A stretch of DNA of 64,000 bases from Paraburkholderia phenazinium (GCF_900100735.1 NZ_FNCJ01000008.1:1-64000), one strand, 5' to 3'. Numbered from the stretch's first letter, positions 25,844 through 35,405 are shown. The notes: a model not told the origin generated them from the sequence alone. Translations and numbers: made by a program.

Positions 25844-26359
25844 CTACCTGGCCTCTGGAGACACGTTGTCGCGCCGATTGACAGCCAGTTGTAGCAGCGA
25901 GCGAGACAGGAGCCTATGAAACGGCATGATGACAAACAAGTAGACTCTTCCAAGGGGATTGTTGATTTTGACCAAGGTTGAAATCGTCACTTCCGATCCC
26001 TTCAGACCCGGTTGGATGCTTATCCAGGTCCGAAAATCCAGATGCTTGTCGTCACCACCGACGACCACTTCAGCACCCGTGTTTGAAATAATCGGAAACA
26101 CGTCAATCTTCCCCAGCCCGCGATCGCTAAAGTCAATACTTGCCCTTAGTCCGAACGGCGCCACGATTCCGTTACGCAAGGCCATCAGACATCTGACCAT
26201 GTATGGCGGATCGGCAAACACGGCGCGCGCTGCCTGTTCGGCGTCGACGTAGGTTCGATCTGCCTGACAGGAATAACCATCGGCGAAATCAATGTGCGTC
26301 AATCCTGACGCACGAATTGCCGCCGTCGGCGTGGGAATCAGCAAGACTTTGTTTGTCAT
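25844..26359 (-). CDS. DUF2867-family protein
   Basis: About 171 residues from the ATG at 26359 (MTNKVLLIPTPTAAI). A TTG start at 26383 is less likely. The sequence ends with the typical DUF2867 pattern VKINNPLGRVYLFVIMPFHRLLSRSLLQ, with a hydrophobic C-terminal segment. Function unknown. It forms a low-GC pair with the downstream lipocalin-like gene. Confidence 0.72.
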   Translation of the reverse strand: MTNKVLLIPTPTAAIRASGLTHIDFADGYSCQADRTYVDAEQAARAVFADPPYMVRCLMALRNGIVAPFGLRASIDFSDRGLGKIDVFPIISNTGAEVVVGGDDKHLDFRTWISIQPGLKGSEVTISTLVKINNPLGRVYLFVIMPFHRLLSRSLLQLAVNRRDNVSPEAR

Positions 26360-26494
26360 GAGTACCCCAGATGAAATTTCCAATGTAATAGGTGCGACAA
26401 TTTTTTATTGCTTCAGCGAGCAGCTTCTTGAACATCGCCACCCCGGCGACGCAATGAATGACGCCAAGGGAAAAAATAATCCACGCCGTTGCTG

Positions 26495-27838
26495 CTACCC
26501 TATTGATGCTCCTCGGTTGATCCACGGGTTGTCGGTCGACACCTTTGCGCCCAAGGCTTTGAGCATGTGGTTGAGGCCCAGGTAAGCCCGTTCAAAATAC
26601 GGAATCTCGTCACGAAACCCGGTCATGTAGCGAGCGATCTTGCGCTGCTGCGTTGCCTCAAATGCGGGATACGGCGATCGGCTTGCGAAGTCGAAGCGCG
26701 ACGTGCGAAAAGGCGCGATCTGCCAAGCCTGCAACGACGCCAATGCAGGCATCAATTCCCGCTCAAATTCGTCGACCGACAAATTCGGCGAGATCATTCC
26801 AAAGTCGACATAGTTGTGCCGCAACGCCTCGCCGTCGCCGCCGGGCCCGTGCCGCAGCACCGCGCACCATGCTTTTGCCACGACCGCAGCAAAGCCGGGG
26901 GAAATCGTCTTGGTGCAGCCGAAGTCAACCACGCCGATTCGACCGTCCGCCTGGAAAAGGAAATTGCCGGGATGCGGATCGGCATGCAAGCGCCGCCATA
27001 CGAAGGCGCTTTGCAAGAACCAGTCGAACAGGAGTTGCCCGGCGCGATCGCGTGCCTGCCGCGTCGGGTTCGTGGCCAGCCAGGCATCCAGATGCAGGCC
27101 GTCAACTGCCTGCATCGTGAGCACGTGCCGAGTGCTGTGGCTCGCAATCGGTTGCGGGACAAATATCCCAGGTAACGACGCATGCGCGCCGAACCAACGC
27201 AGTTGATCCGCTTCGTGTGTGTAATCGACTTCTTCAGCGAGTTTGTATTCAATGTCGGCCATGAACCGCTCGACGATTTCGTTGTCGGGCAGCAGATCGG
27301 TACTTAGCCGCAAGCCTTGCAACAGGGTGCGGATCATCCGCATATCGACGCCGATCGAGGTAGCGATGCCGGGATACTGCAGTTTCACGACCACCCGTTC
27401 GCCGCCGTGCAATTCCGCATGATGTACCTGCCCCAGGCTCGCAGCGGCAAAAGCCTGCGGGTCGAAGCATTGGAAAAGCTGGTCTGCATCCCGAGAAAAC
27501 TCTTGCCTGAAAACCCGGTGCACCAGCGCGCGATTGAGCGGCGTGGCCTGATGGAAGCCGCGCGCCAGTTGCAGGCGCACGCCTTCCGGGAGCAATCCCG
27601 CTTCCATGCTCAGCAGTTGCGAAGCCTTCAGTGCCGTGCCCTTGAGCCGATTGAGCGCGCGAAACAGGATTCGTCCTAACTCGGCTTCGTGCCGTGCCTG
27701 CTGCCCCTCGGAAGCTTCTTCGCCGGAGCGGTTGCGTGCGAGGTGTCCCAGATGAACGATGCCGGCTTGCGCGACAGCCAGGCCGGTGATCGTTCCCCTC
27801 GCAAGCGTGCCGGTGGAGAGTTTTTCGTTACGCGCCAT
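26495..27838 (-). CDS. ABC1/UbiB-family atypical kinase
   Basis: About 447 residues from 27838 (MARNEKLSTG). The UbiB-like nucleotide-binding features are visible: KGTALKASQLLS (the KxGQ-type helix), the lysine in VVVKLQYPG, the catalytic loop LHADPHPGNF and the metal motif VVDFGC. Family members support ubiquinone synthesis or lipid handling rather than protein phosphorylation. Its start overlaps the end of the TetR gene by 11 bases, so the two are translated together and the regulator probably controls this kinase. Confidence 0.88.
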   Translation of the reverse strand: MARNEKLSTGTLARGTITGLAVAQAGIVHLGHLARNRSGEEASEGQQARHEAELGRILFRALNRLKGTALKASQLLSMEAGLLPEGVRLQLARGFHQATPLNRALVHRVFRQEFSRDADQLFQCFDPQAFAAASLGQVHHAELHGGERVVVKLQYPGIATSIGVDMRMIRTLLQGLRLSTDLLPDNEIVERFMADIEYKLAEEVDYTHEADQLRWFGAHASLPGIFVPQPIASHSTRHVLTMQAVDGLHLDAWLATNPTRQARDRAGQLLFDWFLQSAFVWRRLHADPHPGNFLFQADGRIGVVDFGCTKTISPGFAAVVAKAWCAVLRHGPGGDGEALRHNYVDFGMISPNLSVDEFERELMPALASLQAWQIAPFRTSRFDFASRSPYPAFEATQQRKIARYMTGFRDEIPYFERAYLGLNHMLKALGAKVSTDNPWINRGASIG

Positions 27839-28577
27839 GACTAGCGGCTTTCGGATGACGCATGAGCGGACGAGCAAGCTGCACCAAGTCGAGCAAGGCC
27901 GAGCCGTTTTGCATCAGGCGCGCGAGTTGGCTGCGCAACAGGAATCCGGCCAGATCCGACAATTTGTTGAGCAAGCCGCTCTCCAGCACTTGCACCAGCA
28001 GCGCCAGCGTCAAATCGACCAGGCGGGTCGTGTCGGCAAGTTCGTCCGAGCCGTCGTTGAGCCAATACACGATCACCGCCAGCAAATAGTCCGCGAACAG
28101 GCCGCCGATGAGCGGCTTGAAGTCGCAAGGCGCAATGCCGCCGGCCGCTTCGGCGGCATCGAGAAAGGCGACAACCTGCTGCTTGATGGCGAGCTTTCCG
28201 GGCAGCGCGTCGCCCATCATCAGCGTCGGCGACTTGCCCACCAGCTCACGTGCGACGGCGACGAATTCACGATCGCCCAGCAATATTTCCAGCAATGCGT
28301 CCACCAGGCGCTGCAAACGTTCTTCCAGCGTATAACTGGCAAAGCCCGTCGTGCCGAGGGTTGCGGCAATGGCATCGTTGATCGATTGTTCGAAATACCC
28401 CAGCACCAACTTTTCCTTGGTGGGGAAGTATTTGTAGATCGTGGCGTCGCCGATCCCAGCCGCGCGAGCTATCTGTTTCATGCTGGCGTTGTCGAAACCG
28501 TGTTCGGTCATCAAGTCGACTGTGGCTTGCAAGATCAGACGCTGGGTTTGTTGTTGCCTGGATTTTGTGGTCTTCAT
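27828..28577 (-). CDS. TetR-family transcriptional regulator
   Basis: A 249-residue protein with an N-terminal TetR helix-turn-helix (ATVDLMTEHGFDNASMKQIARAAGIGDATIYKYFPTKEKLVLGY region) and a long helical ligand domain. It is first in an operon with the ABC1 kinase. Repeated ATAGCAC-type boxes directly upstream of its start suggest autorepression. Confidence 0.9.
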   Translation of the reverse strand: MKTTKSRQQQTQRLILQATVDLMTEHGFDNASMKQIARAAGIGDATIYKYFPTKEKLVLGYFEQSINDAIAATLGTTGFASYTLEERLQRLVDALLEILLGDREFVAVARELVGKSPTLMMGDALPGKLAIKQQVVAFLDAAEAAGGIAPCDFKPLIGGLFADYLLAVIVYWLNDGSDELADTTRLVDLTLALLVQVLESGLLNKLSDLAGFLLRSQLARLMQNGSALLDLVQLARPLMRHPKAASHGA

Positions 28578-28633
28578 ATGTACTTGCTATCCTTTAAATT
28601 GAAATATAGCACATACAAAAGATAGCACGTATC
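28577..28633 (-). promoter_or_regulatory. Repeated TATGTGCTAT-type boxes upstream of tetR-ubiB
   Basis: Three related boxes lie just upstream of the start: an inverted copy TATGTACTTGCTAT (28577-28590), ATAGCACATAC (28606-28616) and GATAGCACGTATC (28621-28633). The first and second form an imperfect dyad across about 15 AT-rich bases that could hold the -10 region. They are candidate operators for the TetR protein. Confidence 0.45.
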
Positions 28634-29003
28634 TTTAATGGGAGATCCGAGACTCTAGATGCTCCATGTTGACGTGGTGAATGTTTGTGCAGCGCGCTCA
28701 GGCGTTGGCAGGACGAAGCTGATCAGCGACAGCGCATGGCGGCAGTTCGCCAACGCGATTGACGGCATGATCGGCGATGCGCCCGTTAGTCGAGGACCGC
28801 CTGTGGCCGACGCTGACTTCGGCGCTCTATCTCCAAAGGAGCACTAACAGTCTTGACCGGATGTTCGCGACTGGACGATCGATGGCCGCGCCTGGTCGAA
28901 CTGAGACACCCAAGGTTACTTTGCCACCGCAAAGACCGGGAGGGCTCAACGGGCCTGAACGGCTTTGCAGTCGGCGCCCGCCGGGTTTGCCTTTTTGACC
29001 GCC
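28634..29003. other. Intergenic stretch, no recognised gene
   Basis: About 370 bases between a TetR gene and a small exported-protein gene. Short open frames are present on both strands, but none resembles a known family or has a convincing ribosome binding site. It may be a decayed gene. Confidence 0.35.
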
Positions 29004-29456
29004 TCAATTGCTCTTGCACAGCACGGCGGTCATGATCAGCGGCAGCACTTCATGCACCGCCGCCTCGCTGCCCGCATCATGCAGATGCGTCTTGACCGAC
29101 TCGCTCGCGCCGAACACCACCACGCCGTACATCGACCCCGTCATGGCCTGCCCGCTGCCCTTATGAAATAGCTCGTCGTTCTGATCGTAGCCGAGCACCG
29201 CGTAGACCCGGAATCCAAAGGCCGTCAGCTCGCTGCCGCGCGTCGGGCGAAACGCGTTCACGGAATTCGCTTCCACATGCATCGGTTCCGCTTCGATGAA
29301 CTGGTCGCTCTGCAGCGAAGCGATGAAGGTATGGGCGTTGGAGCTGCAGTCCAGCTGCGCGTCGAGTTCGTACGCGGACGACGAGATCGCATAGAGCGTC
29401 GCGCCGATCGCGGTCAGCATGCTCAGCGCATTGGGAAAGCACATTCTCATGGTCAT
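29004..29456 (-). CDS. Exported hypothetical protein
   Basis: A 150-residue protein with a signal peptide (MTMRMCFPNALSMLTAIGATLYAISSSAY region) and two cysteines in the mature part (LDCSSN and VLCKSN) that could form a disulfide. No family recognised. Starts at 29456 and 29450 are both possible. Confidence 0.55.
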   Translation of the reverse strand: MTMRMCFPNALSMLTAIGATLYAISSSAYELDAQLDCSSNAHTFIASLQSDQFIEAEPMHVEANSVNAFRPTRGSELTAFGFRVYAVLGYDQNDELFHKGSGQAMTGSMYGVVVFGASESVKTHLHDAGSEAAVHEVLPLIMTAVLCKSN

Positions 29457-29756
29457 GCAACCCCTATCCTGGCAGGTGTCCGGCGTGCGGAGCCAGTTCC
29501 CAACCTATAGGACCTTTGCCCCGCGCTTTCTGTACGGCAACCATCAGTGCAGATTACATACGCTTTCAGGCGCGCGGCTAGCTACCCCAGCGCCAGGCGG
29601 GCTCGCTGACGTTCGCGTCAGCCACGCTTCGCGCCGGATCCGGGCCGTCTCGCGCCGCCCCTTGGCATTTTGTCGCAAACCGCTCGAACGTGGCGGCAAA
29701 CCGGCTGAACATGCGTGTCATTGAAACCCTCGTTGATAGACAAGGAGCCCACCATC
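29457..29756. other. Intergenic region with a TTCG-loop hairpin
   Basis: GCTGACG and CGTCAGC (29605-29622) form a 7-bp stem around a TTCG tetraloop. Otherwise no gene is seen. The divergent promoters for the exported hypothetical protein and the DUF6622-like gene must lie here. Confidence 0.4.
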
Positions 29757-30269
29757 ATGTTCACCGACATTCTCCAACAGACGCCTAACTGGGTCTGGGG
29801 CGTGCTTGCCGCCCTGATCGCCATGGGGTTCAAGCAAACAGTCATGCGCCGCAGATCGTTGCGCAGCGCCACTGCGTTGCCAGTCGTGATGGCCATTCTG
29901 TCTTTTTACGGCCTCGCGTCGGCTTTTTCCCGCCAACCGCTGGCGCTGGTTGCCTGGGCTACCGGCGTGGTGGCGGTCGTGACGCTGTGTCAGGGCTTCC
30001 GGGTGTGGGGCGAAGTCCAATGGCTCGAAGCCGAGCGCAGCGTGCTGATGCCCGGTAGCTGGCTGCCGCTCGTTTTGATGCTGGGACTCTTCTGCATCAA
30101 GTTCGGCGTCAGCGTGGTACGGGCGACCTACCCGGGACTGGCTCTGGACGACGGGATCGCCGGTTTTGCAGGCTTCGTCTACGGCGCATTTAGCGGCGCC
30201 TTTCTCGCTCGTGCGCTGGCGGTATGGCGCGCGGTACGGCAGGCGTTGCCGCGCGACACGGCGTATTGA
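29757..30269 (+). CDS. Small membrane protein, DUF6622-like
   Basis: About 170 residues from the ATG at 29757, which follows AAGGAG. The sequence has about five membrane helices and opens MFTDILQQTPNWVWGVLAAL, the typical start of DUF6622-like proteins in Burkholderiales. Function unknown. It reads toward the LytS/LytTR pair but is separated by about 210 bases. Confidence 0.65.
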   Translation: MFTDILQQTPNWVWGVLAALIAMGFKQTVMRRRSLRSATALPVVMAILSFYGLASAFSRQPLALVAWATGVVAVVTLCQGFRVWGEVQWLEAERSVLMPGSWLPLVLMLGLFCIKFGVSVVRATYPGLALDDGIAGFAGFVYGAFSGAFLARALAVWRAVRQALPRDTAY

Positions 30270-30478
30270 TGCGCCGGGCGGACCAAGGCCAACGGGTCGG
30301 CTGACGTGCGTCGCCTCGCCTTTGTCCTCGCTCTCACGCCCCAGCCGTAGCTGCGCGCCCAACCGCTACAATCGGCGGCATGCGCCGAATGGCGCGACCC
30401 GCACCCGCAAAGCCTGTTCGCCGCAGTCTTCGACCGCTCGCCAACCCGCTCGACCAACGTCTGAACCCGGACAGCCAC

Positions 30479-31579
30479 ATGCCCCCGTACCGCATCATGT
30501 TCTACTGGCTTTGGCGTGAACTGAGAATCACGATTCTCATCGCACTCGCGAGCACCTTCCTGTTCGGCCCGTTTTCGGACGCCTCGTTCGTCCCCAATCT
30601 GATCTACTCGTTCACCGTCGCGCTGTGCATTCAGACCTTGATCGAAGCGGGCCGCTACGGTTTGTCGGCCAGATTTATCCGGTCCGGCGGCGGGAGCGCA
30701 AATGAATTGCCGCCGGGCACCCCCGCCACACAACGGCGCTGGCCGGGTTGGGCTTTGATGGCGCCGTGGGTGGCTATGTCCGCGGTGGTGGGTTATCTCG
30801 GCGGCCATGCGCTAGGCGACCTGCTGACCGGCACGCATCACGCGCCAATTGGTTTCCTGCGCAATCTGCAGACGCTCGTGCCAACCCTGGCGCCCGCGTT
30901 TGCGCTCTCGATCGGCTGCACCTATTTTTTCTACGCACGCGGCCGGCTGGCCGCAACGGAAGCGCAGGCGCAAGCTGCGCGGCGCACCGCCGCCGAGAAT
31001 CAGCTCAAGCTGCTGGTGTCGCAGCTCGAGCCGCATATGCTGTTCAATACGCTCGCCAACCTGCGCGTGCTGATCGGCCAGGATCCGCAGCGGGCTCAGG
31101 CGATGCTCGATCATCTGAACGGCTTCCTGCGCGCCACGCTCGACGCCTCGCGCTCGGACTCGCATGCGCTCTGCGCCGAGTTTGCGCGGATCGGCGATTA
31201 CCTGGAGTTGATGCAGGTGCGCATGGGGCCGCGCCTGCGCGGCACGCTCGATCTCCCTGCCGAGCTGAGCGGCTTGCCCGTACCACCGCTGCTGCTGCAA
31301 CCGCTGGTCGAGAATGCGATCAAGCACGGGCTCGAGCCGAGCGTGTCGGGCGGACAGATTGAAGTCACGGCCCGGCGCGACGGCCACGGACTCTGCCTGA
31401 GCGTGCGCGACACCGGCGTGGGCCTCGGCGCGGCGGCCGCGCACGGCAGCCGCTTTGGCATGCAACAGGTGCGCGAACGGCTTGCTGCCTTATATGGCAA
31501 CGCCGCCTCCCTCGAACTGACCACGCCCGATGACGGCCGCGGCGGTGCACTAGCTGTCGTGCGCCTCCCCGTCGCCTGA
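30479..31579 (+). CDS. LytS/YehU-type sensor histidine kinase
   Basis: About 366 residues from 30479 (MPPYRIMFYWLWREL). Three to four membrane helices in the first 150 residues form the sensor. The His_kinase domain motif is QLEPHMLFNTLANLRVLIG, and the ATPase domain has PLLLQPLVENAIKHGLEP and DTGVGLG. Its stop is 33 bases before a LytTR regulator, making a two-component pair of the LytS-LytR type. Confidence 0.88.
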   Translation: MPPYRIMFYWLWRELRITILIALASTFLFGPFSDASFVPNLIYSFTVALCIQTLIEAGRYGLSARFIRSGGGSANELPPGTPATQRRWPGWALMAPWVAMSAVVGYLGGHALGDLLTGTHHAPIGFLRNLQTLVPTLAPAFALSIGCTYFFYARGRLAATEAQAQAARRTAAENQLKLLVSQLEPHMLFNTLANLRVLIGQDPQRAQAMLDHLNGFLRATLDASRSDSHALCAEFARIGDYLELMQVRMGPRLRGTLDLPAELSGLPVPPLLLQPLVENAIKHGLEPSVSGGQIEVTARRDGHGLCLSVRDTGVGLGAAAAHGSRFGMQQVRERLAALYGNAASLELTTPDDGRGGALAVVRLPVA

Positions 31580-31612
31580 GCGCCGGCCCACTTCTTTCTT
31601 CCTGCTCCGCTT

Positions 31613-32470
31613 ATGTACGCCACCGCCCTGATCGCTGAAGACGAACCCCTGCTGGCCGCCAATCTGCAAGCCGAACTGGCCCGTTTGTGGCCGGAACTGC
31701 GCATCGTCGCCAGCGTCGGCGACGGCGCGTCTGCGCTGCAGCAGGGTCTCACGCTGCAGCCGGACCTGCTGTTCCTCGATATCCGCATGCCGGGCATGAG
31801 CGGGCTCGAAGCCGCGCAGGCGCTCGCCGAAGACTGGCCCGACTCGGGCCGGCCGCTGCCGCTGCTGGTGTTCGTCACCGCGTACGACGAATATGCGCTG
31901 CACGCCTTCGAGCGCGCCGCACTCGACTATGTCCTCAAGCCCGTGCAACCCGAGCGCCTGGCCAAAACCTGCGCACGCCTGCAAGCGGCGTTGCAGGCGC
32001 GTGAGCAGCGTGAGCAGCCACAAACGGGAGAGTTGGCGCTGACGCCGATGATCGACCAGTTGCGAGCGCTGTTCGGCGCCGCAGCGCCTCGTGCCGCAGG
32101 CCTGCCGGACGCCTCGACGCAAAACGGCGCCGCGCAGGCCACCGCCCCGTTGCGCATGATCCAGGCGAGCGCGGGCAATACGATCACGATGATTCCGGTC
32201 GGCGATGTGCTGTACTTCGAGGCGGCGGACAAATACGTCCGGGTCATGACGGCCGAGCGCGAACACCTGATTCGCACGTCGTTGCGCGAACTCCTCGTGC
32301 AACTCGATCCGCAGCAGTTCTGGCAAATCCATCGGGGCACGGTGGTGCGTGCGGATGTGATTGCCAGCGCCTCTCGCGACGAATCGGGCAAGCTCACACT
32401 CAGCCTGCGCGGCCACCCGGCAAAACTGAGCGTGAGCCGCCTCTATGCCGATCAGTTCAAGGGCATGTAG
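31613..32470 (+). CDS. LytTR-family response regulator
   Basis: A 285-residue protein. The receiver domain has acidic residues EDEP and phospho-acceptor Asp in LLFLDIRMPGMSG. A linker of about 50 residues precedes a C-terminal LytTR DNA-binding domain (VLYFEAADKYVRVMTAE ... FWQIHRGTVVRADVI). It pairs with the upstream LytS-type kinase. Such systems often control surface or transport genes; the targets are not evident here. Confidence 0.9.
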   Translation: MYATALIAEDEPLLAANLQAELARLWPELRIVASVGDGASALQQGLTLQPDLLFLDIRMPGMSGLEAAQALAEDWPDSGRPLPLLVFVTAYDEYALHAFERAALDYVLKPVQPERLAKTCARLQAALQAREQREQPQTGELALTPMIDQLRALFGAAAPRAAGLPDASTQNGAAQATAPLRMIQASAGNTITMIPVGDVLYFEAADKYVRVMTAEREHLIRTSLRELLVQLDPQQFWQIHRGTVVRADVIASASRDESGKLTLSLRGHPAKLSVSRLYADQFKGM

Positions 32471-32518
32471 TGCGGCTGCGGATGTTTGCCGGGTGTACTG
32501 CCTTGCAGCGGTGTCCGC

Positions 32519-33547
32519 TTACCCCACGCTGTTCCAGCGCGCATCCGCGACCGTCAGCTTCTTCGGAATCAGCTTGAGATCGGTGAAGGTATCGGCAATC
32601 TGCTGCTGATACGCGAGGGTCGCATCGGTAATCGGTTGCACGCCGTAGCCGGCGCGTCCCAGCGCCACTTCGAGCGTGGCGGTATCCAGACCGACCAGCG
32701 GCGACAACTGCGCCGCCACGGCAGGGACGTTAGCGCGGCCCCACTCGTCTACCTGGTTCAACTCGTCGAGCAGCGTATGCAGCACTTGTGGCTGGGCTTC
32801 GGCGAACTTGCGGGTGGCGACGTAATACTGCGTGTTGCGCACGATCCCTTCACCATTGGTCAGGACCCGCGCATTCACCTGGCGCTCGATGGCGGCCAGA
32901 TACGGATCCCAGATCACCCATGCGTCGACGCTGCCCTGCACGAAGGCCGCGCGGGCGTCGGCCGGGGTCAGATAGACCGGCTGGATGTCCGTGTACGCGA
33001 GACCGGCGCGCTGCAACGCCTTGACCAGCAGGAAGTGGACGTTCGAGCCGCGATTGAGCGCGACCTTCTTGCCGCGCAGGTCGGCGACGGTCTTGATCGG
33101 CGAATCGTGCTGGACTACCAGCGCCTCGCCTTTGGGCGCCGCCGGTTCGTTGGCGATATAGACGAAGTCGACCCCTGCGGCCTGCGCGAAGATGGGCGGC
33201 GTTTCGCCGACCGTGCCGACATCCACCGCGCCCGCATTCAATCCTTCCAGCAGTTGCGGCCCGGCAGGGAATTCCAGCCATTGCACGCTGATACCTTGCG
33301 GTGCGAGTCGCTTTTCGAGCGTGCCGTGCGCCTTCAAGACCACGAAGTTGCCGTATTTCTGAAAACCGATGCGCAGCGTTTTCGAATTCCCTTGAGCCAG
33401 TGCGGGCTGGCTCGCCAGCAGCGCAGCTGCGCCACCGGCGAGCACGGCGCCGGTTCCAAGCGCTAGCGCTGCTGCGGTTTTCAGAAGCGAACGACGGCTG
33501 GCGTCGGCCGGCTGCGCGTCGCGGTTGGAGTGTCCTGATGAAGCCAT
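32519..33547 (-). CDS. Aliphatic sulfonate ABC transporter substrate-binding protein (SsuA-like)
   Basis: About 342 residues from 33547 (MASSGHSN). A SRRSLLKTAAALALG sequence indicates a Tat-type export signal. The body follows the SsuA/NrtA pattern: LRIGFQKYGNFVVLK, GAVDVGTVGETPPIFAQAAG and AFVQGSVDAWVIWDPY. It should bind alkanesulfonates in the periplasm. No permease or ATPase lies next to it, so it is an orphan that would serve a transporter elsewhere. Confidence 0.85.
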   Translation of the reverse strand: MASSGHSNRDAQPADASRRSLLKTAAALALGTGAVLAGGAAALLASQPALAQGNSKTLRIGFQKYGNFVVLKAHGTLEKRLAPQGISVQWLEFPAGPQLLEGLNAGAVDVGTVGETPPIFAQAAGVDFVYIANEPAAPKGEALVVQHDSPIKTVADLRGKKVALNRGSNVHFLLVKALQRAGLAYTDIQPVYLTPADARAAFVQGSVDAWVIWDPYLAAIERQVNARVLTNGEGIVRNTQYYVATRKFAEAQPQVLHTLLDELNQVDEWGRANVPAVAAQLSPLVGLDTATLEVALGRAGYGVQPITDATLAYQQQIADTFTDLKLIPKKLTVADARWNSVG

Positions 33548-33733
33548 GTGCGTCCTTTGCAAGTTCGTGCCGGCTCGAAGCGCCGCAAGCGGGCGGCGCC
33601 ATCGCCGTAGCGATGTCTAGGATAAGGACGCGTCAGTCCGATGCGAACCAATCAATGCGCATATGCAAAGCATGGGGTTTGGGAAGGGCCGAGCGATGCC
33701 AAAATGCCCGGCCCGGCTGGTTGCAGCACAACC

Positions 33734-34270
33734 TTACGCCACGGCCGGAAAGTCCAGGGTGGTGTCGTTCACGCGGTTCACCAGGTTAGTAAAGGTGATC
33801 GACGCAATCGCCAGATTGATTTCGATCACCTGCTGTTCGCTATAACCAGCACCGCGAATCGCTTCGACCTCATCAGCCGCGACCGTGCCGCTCGTCGTGA
33901 CGAGTATCCGCACAAAGCGCACCAACGCATCGCGCTTCGCGTCGCCGCTTGCCGAGCCGGCGCGCACCTGCTTCATCGTGTCCGGCGACAGGCCGGCGAA
34001 CTTGCCCATCAACGTGTGGGCGGCGATACAGTAGTCACAGCCCGCGACCTCGCTGACAGCGAGCTTGATGACTTCGATGTCGGCCTTGGCGAGGCTGCCG
34101 CTCGCCAGCACGGCGTCGACATTCAGCATCGCGCCCAGCGCGGCCGGGCTGTGCGTGCCCACGGTCGCGTAGGCGTTCGGTACCTTGCCGGCCGCCTTCT
34201 TGATCTTGGCGAACAGTTCTGCTGCGGCGCCGGTAGCGGCTTCGGGCTTGATTGCGGTAAGACGGGACAT
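33734..34270 (-). CDS. AhpD/carboxymuconolactone decarboxylase-like protein
   Basis: A 178-residue helical protein of the AhpD-like alkylhydroperoxidase fold. The redox motif CDYC is present in VAGCDYCIAAHTL, with the conserved His two residues after the Ala pair. It should reduce peroxides through its disulfide. It is divergent from an AraC regulator, which probably controls it. Confidence 0.88.
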   Translation of the reverse strand: MSRLTAIKPEAATGAAAELFAKIKKAAGKVPNAYATVGTHSPAALGAMLNVDAVLASGSLAKADIEVIKLAVSEVAGCDYCIAAHTLMGKFAGLSPDTMKQVRAGSASGDAKRDALVRFVRILVTTSGTVAADEVEAIRGAGYSEQQVIEINLAIASITFTNLVNRVNDTTLDFPAVA

Positions 34271-34391
34271 GATCGACTCCTTGAGGTTGGGTTTATCTGC
34301 ATCTGCTAGCCATGTCGTATGGCATGGAAGTCAGTGTAGTGAGGTACGGCGAGTAATTTAATGCCACAATTTAGCAATTTCATGCTCAAAC

Positions 34392-34419
34392 GTCTCAAGC
34401 GTCTCAATCGATGTCTCAA
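34392..34419. promoter_or_regulatory. Three GTCTCAA direct repeats upstream of AraC gene
   Basis: GTCTCAA occurs at 34392-34398, 34401-34407 and 34413-34419, close to the AraC start. The spacing is 9 and 12 bases. They may be regulator half-sites or leader sequence. Confidence 0.35.
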
Positions 34420-34436
34420 CCAATCGGAACCCCGTC

Positions 34437-35405
34437 ATGGATCTGCTGAGCCGCTTACTTGCCTTGATGCCCGTCGCCGGCCGGCTCGACGTGCGCTGCC
34501 ATTTCGGCGCACCGTGGCGGATCGACGAACCCGCGGCGGATGCGCGCGAGATTCCTTATCACGTGCTTTTGCGTGGCGAAGCGGTGATCGAGGACGGGCA
34601 TGGCGAGCCGTTGCGCATGACGGCGGGCGATATCGTGCTATTTCCAGCCGGCGCACCGCACGCGCTGCACGATGGAAGCAGCGGCGCGGTGACGGCGGCG
34701 AGTGCGCGGCAGGTCGATGGACTGACCGTCGCGACCAATGAAGGCACGGGCGCGGCTGTCGATATTCTGTGTGGGCGGTTTTTGCTGCCTGCGGTGCCGG
34801 AGCGGTTGTTGCGCGACCATTTGCCGGGGCGCCTGCTCGTGCATAGCGTCGCGCCGGGCGACGACGTGGACGCCGCACAACGTGACGGTGAGTTCGCCAA
34901 TAGCCGCCTTGCCCGCCTGATCCAGCTCATGCGCGAGGAGGCGCTCGAACAGGGGCCGGCGAGCGAGACCTTGGTGAACCACCTGTCAGGCGCGCTGTTC
35001 GCGCTTACCCTGCGCTTTGCCAGCCACGCCGACGAGCCGCCGCGCGGCCTGTTGGCGCTCGCGCAACGTCCGCGTCTGCAACCTGCCGTCGCGGCGATGT
35101 TCGATGAACCCGGCAAGCCCTGGACCTTGCCCGAACTGGCGGAGCTATGCCATATGTCGCGCGCCACGTTCGCACGGCACTTCGACGAGGCGATCGGCCG
35201 CTCGGCCAGCGACGTGCTAACGGAAATCCGCATGGCGCTAGCGGGCCGCAAGCTTGCGCAGACCAGCCTCGGGATTGCCGAAATCGGCGAGGCGGTGGGT
35301 TATCAGTCGGACGCGGCGTTTCAGCGCGTGTTCAAACGGCAAGTGGGGATGACGCCGGCGCAGTGGCGGGCGCTGGCGAAGGCGGAATCGGTGCTTGAGC
35401 GGTAA
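34437..35405 (+). CDS. AraC-family regulator with cupin sensor domain
   Basis: A 322-residue protein. The N-terminal cupin-like domain (about 1-200) contains LRGEAVIEDG and GDIVLFPAGAPHALHDG. The C-terminal part has two AraC helix-turn-helix units (LPELAELCHMSRATFARHFDEAIG and IAEIGEAVGYQSDAAFQRVFKRQVGMTP regions). It is divergent from the AhpD-like gene with 166 bases between starts, the usual layout for these regulators and their target peroxidases. Confidence 0.9.
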   Translation: MDLLSRLLALMPVAGRLDVRCHFGAPWRIDEPAADAREIPYHVLLRGEAVIEDGHGEPLRMTAGDIVLFPAGAPHALHDGSSGAVTAASARQVDGLTVATNEGTGAAVDILCGRFLLPAVPERLLRDHLPGRLLVHSVAPGDDVDAAQRDGEFANSRLARLIQLMREEALEQGPASETLVNHLSGALFALTLRFASHADEPPRGLLALAQRPRLQPAVAAMFDEPGKPWTLPELAELCHMSRATFARHFDEAIGRSASDVLTEIRMALAGRKLAQTSLGIAEIGEAVGYQSDAAFQRVFKRQVGMTPAQWRALAKAESVLER

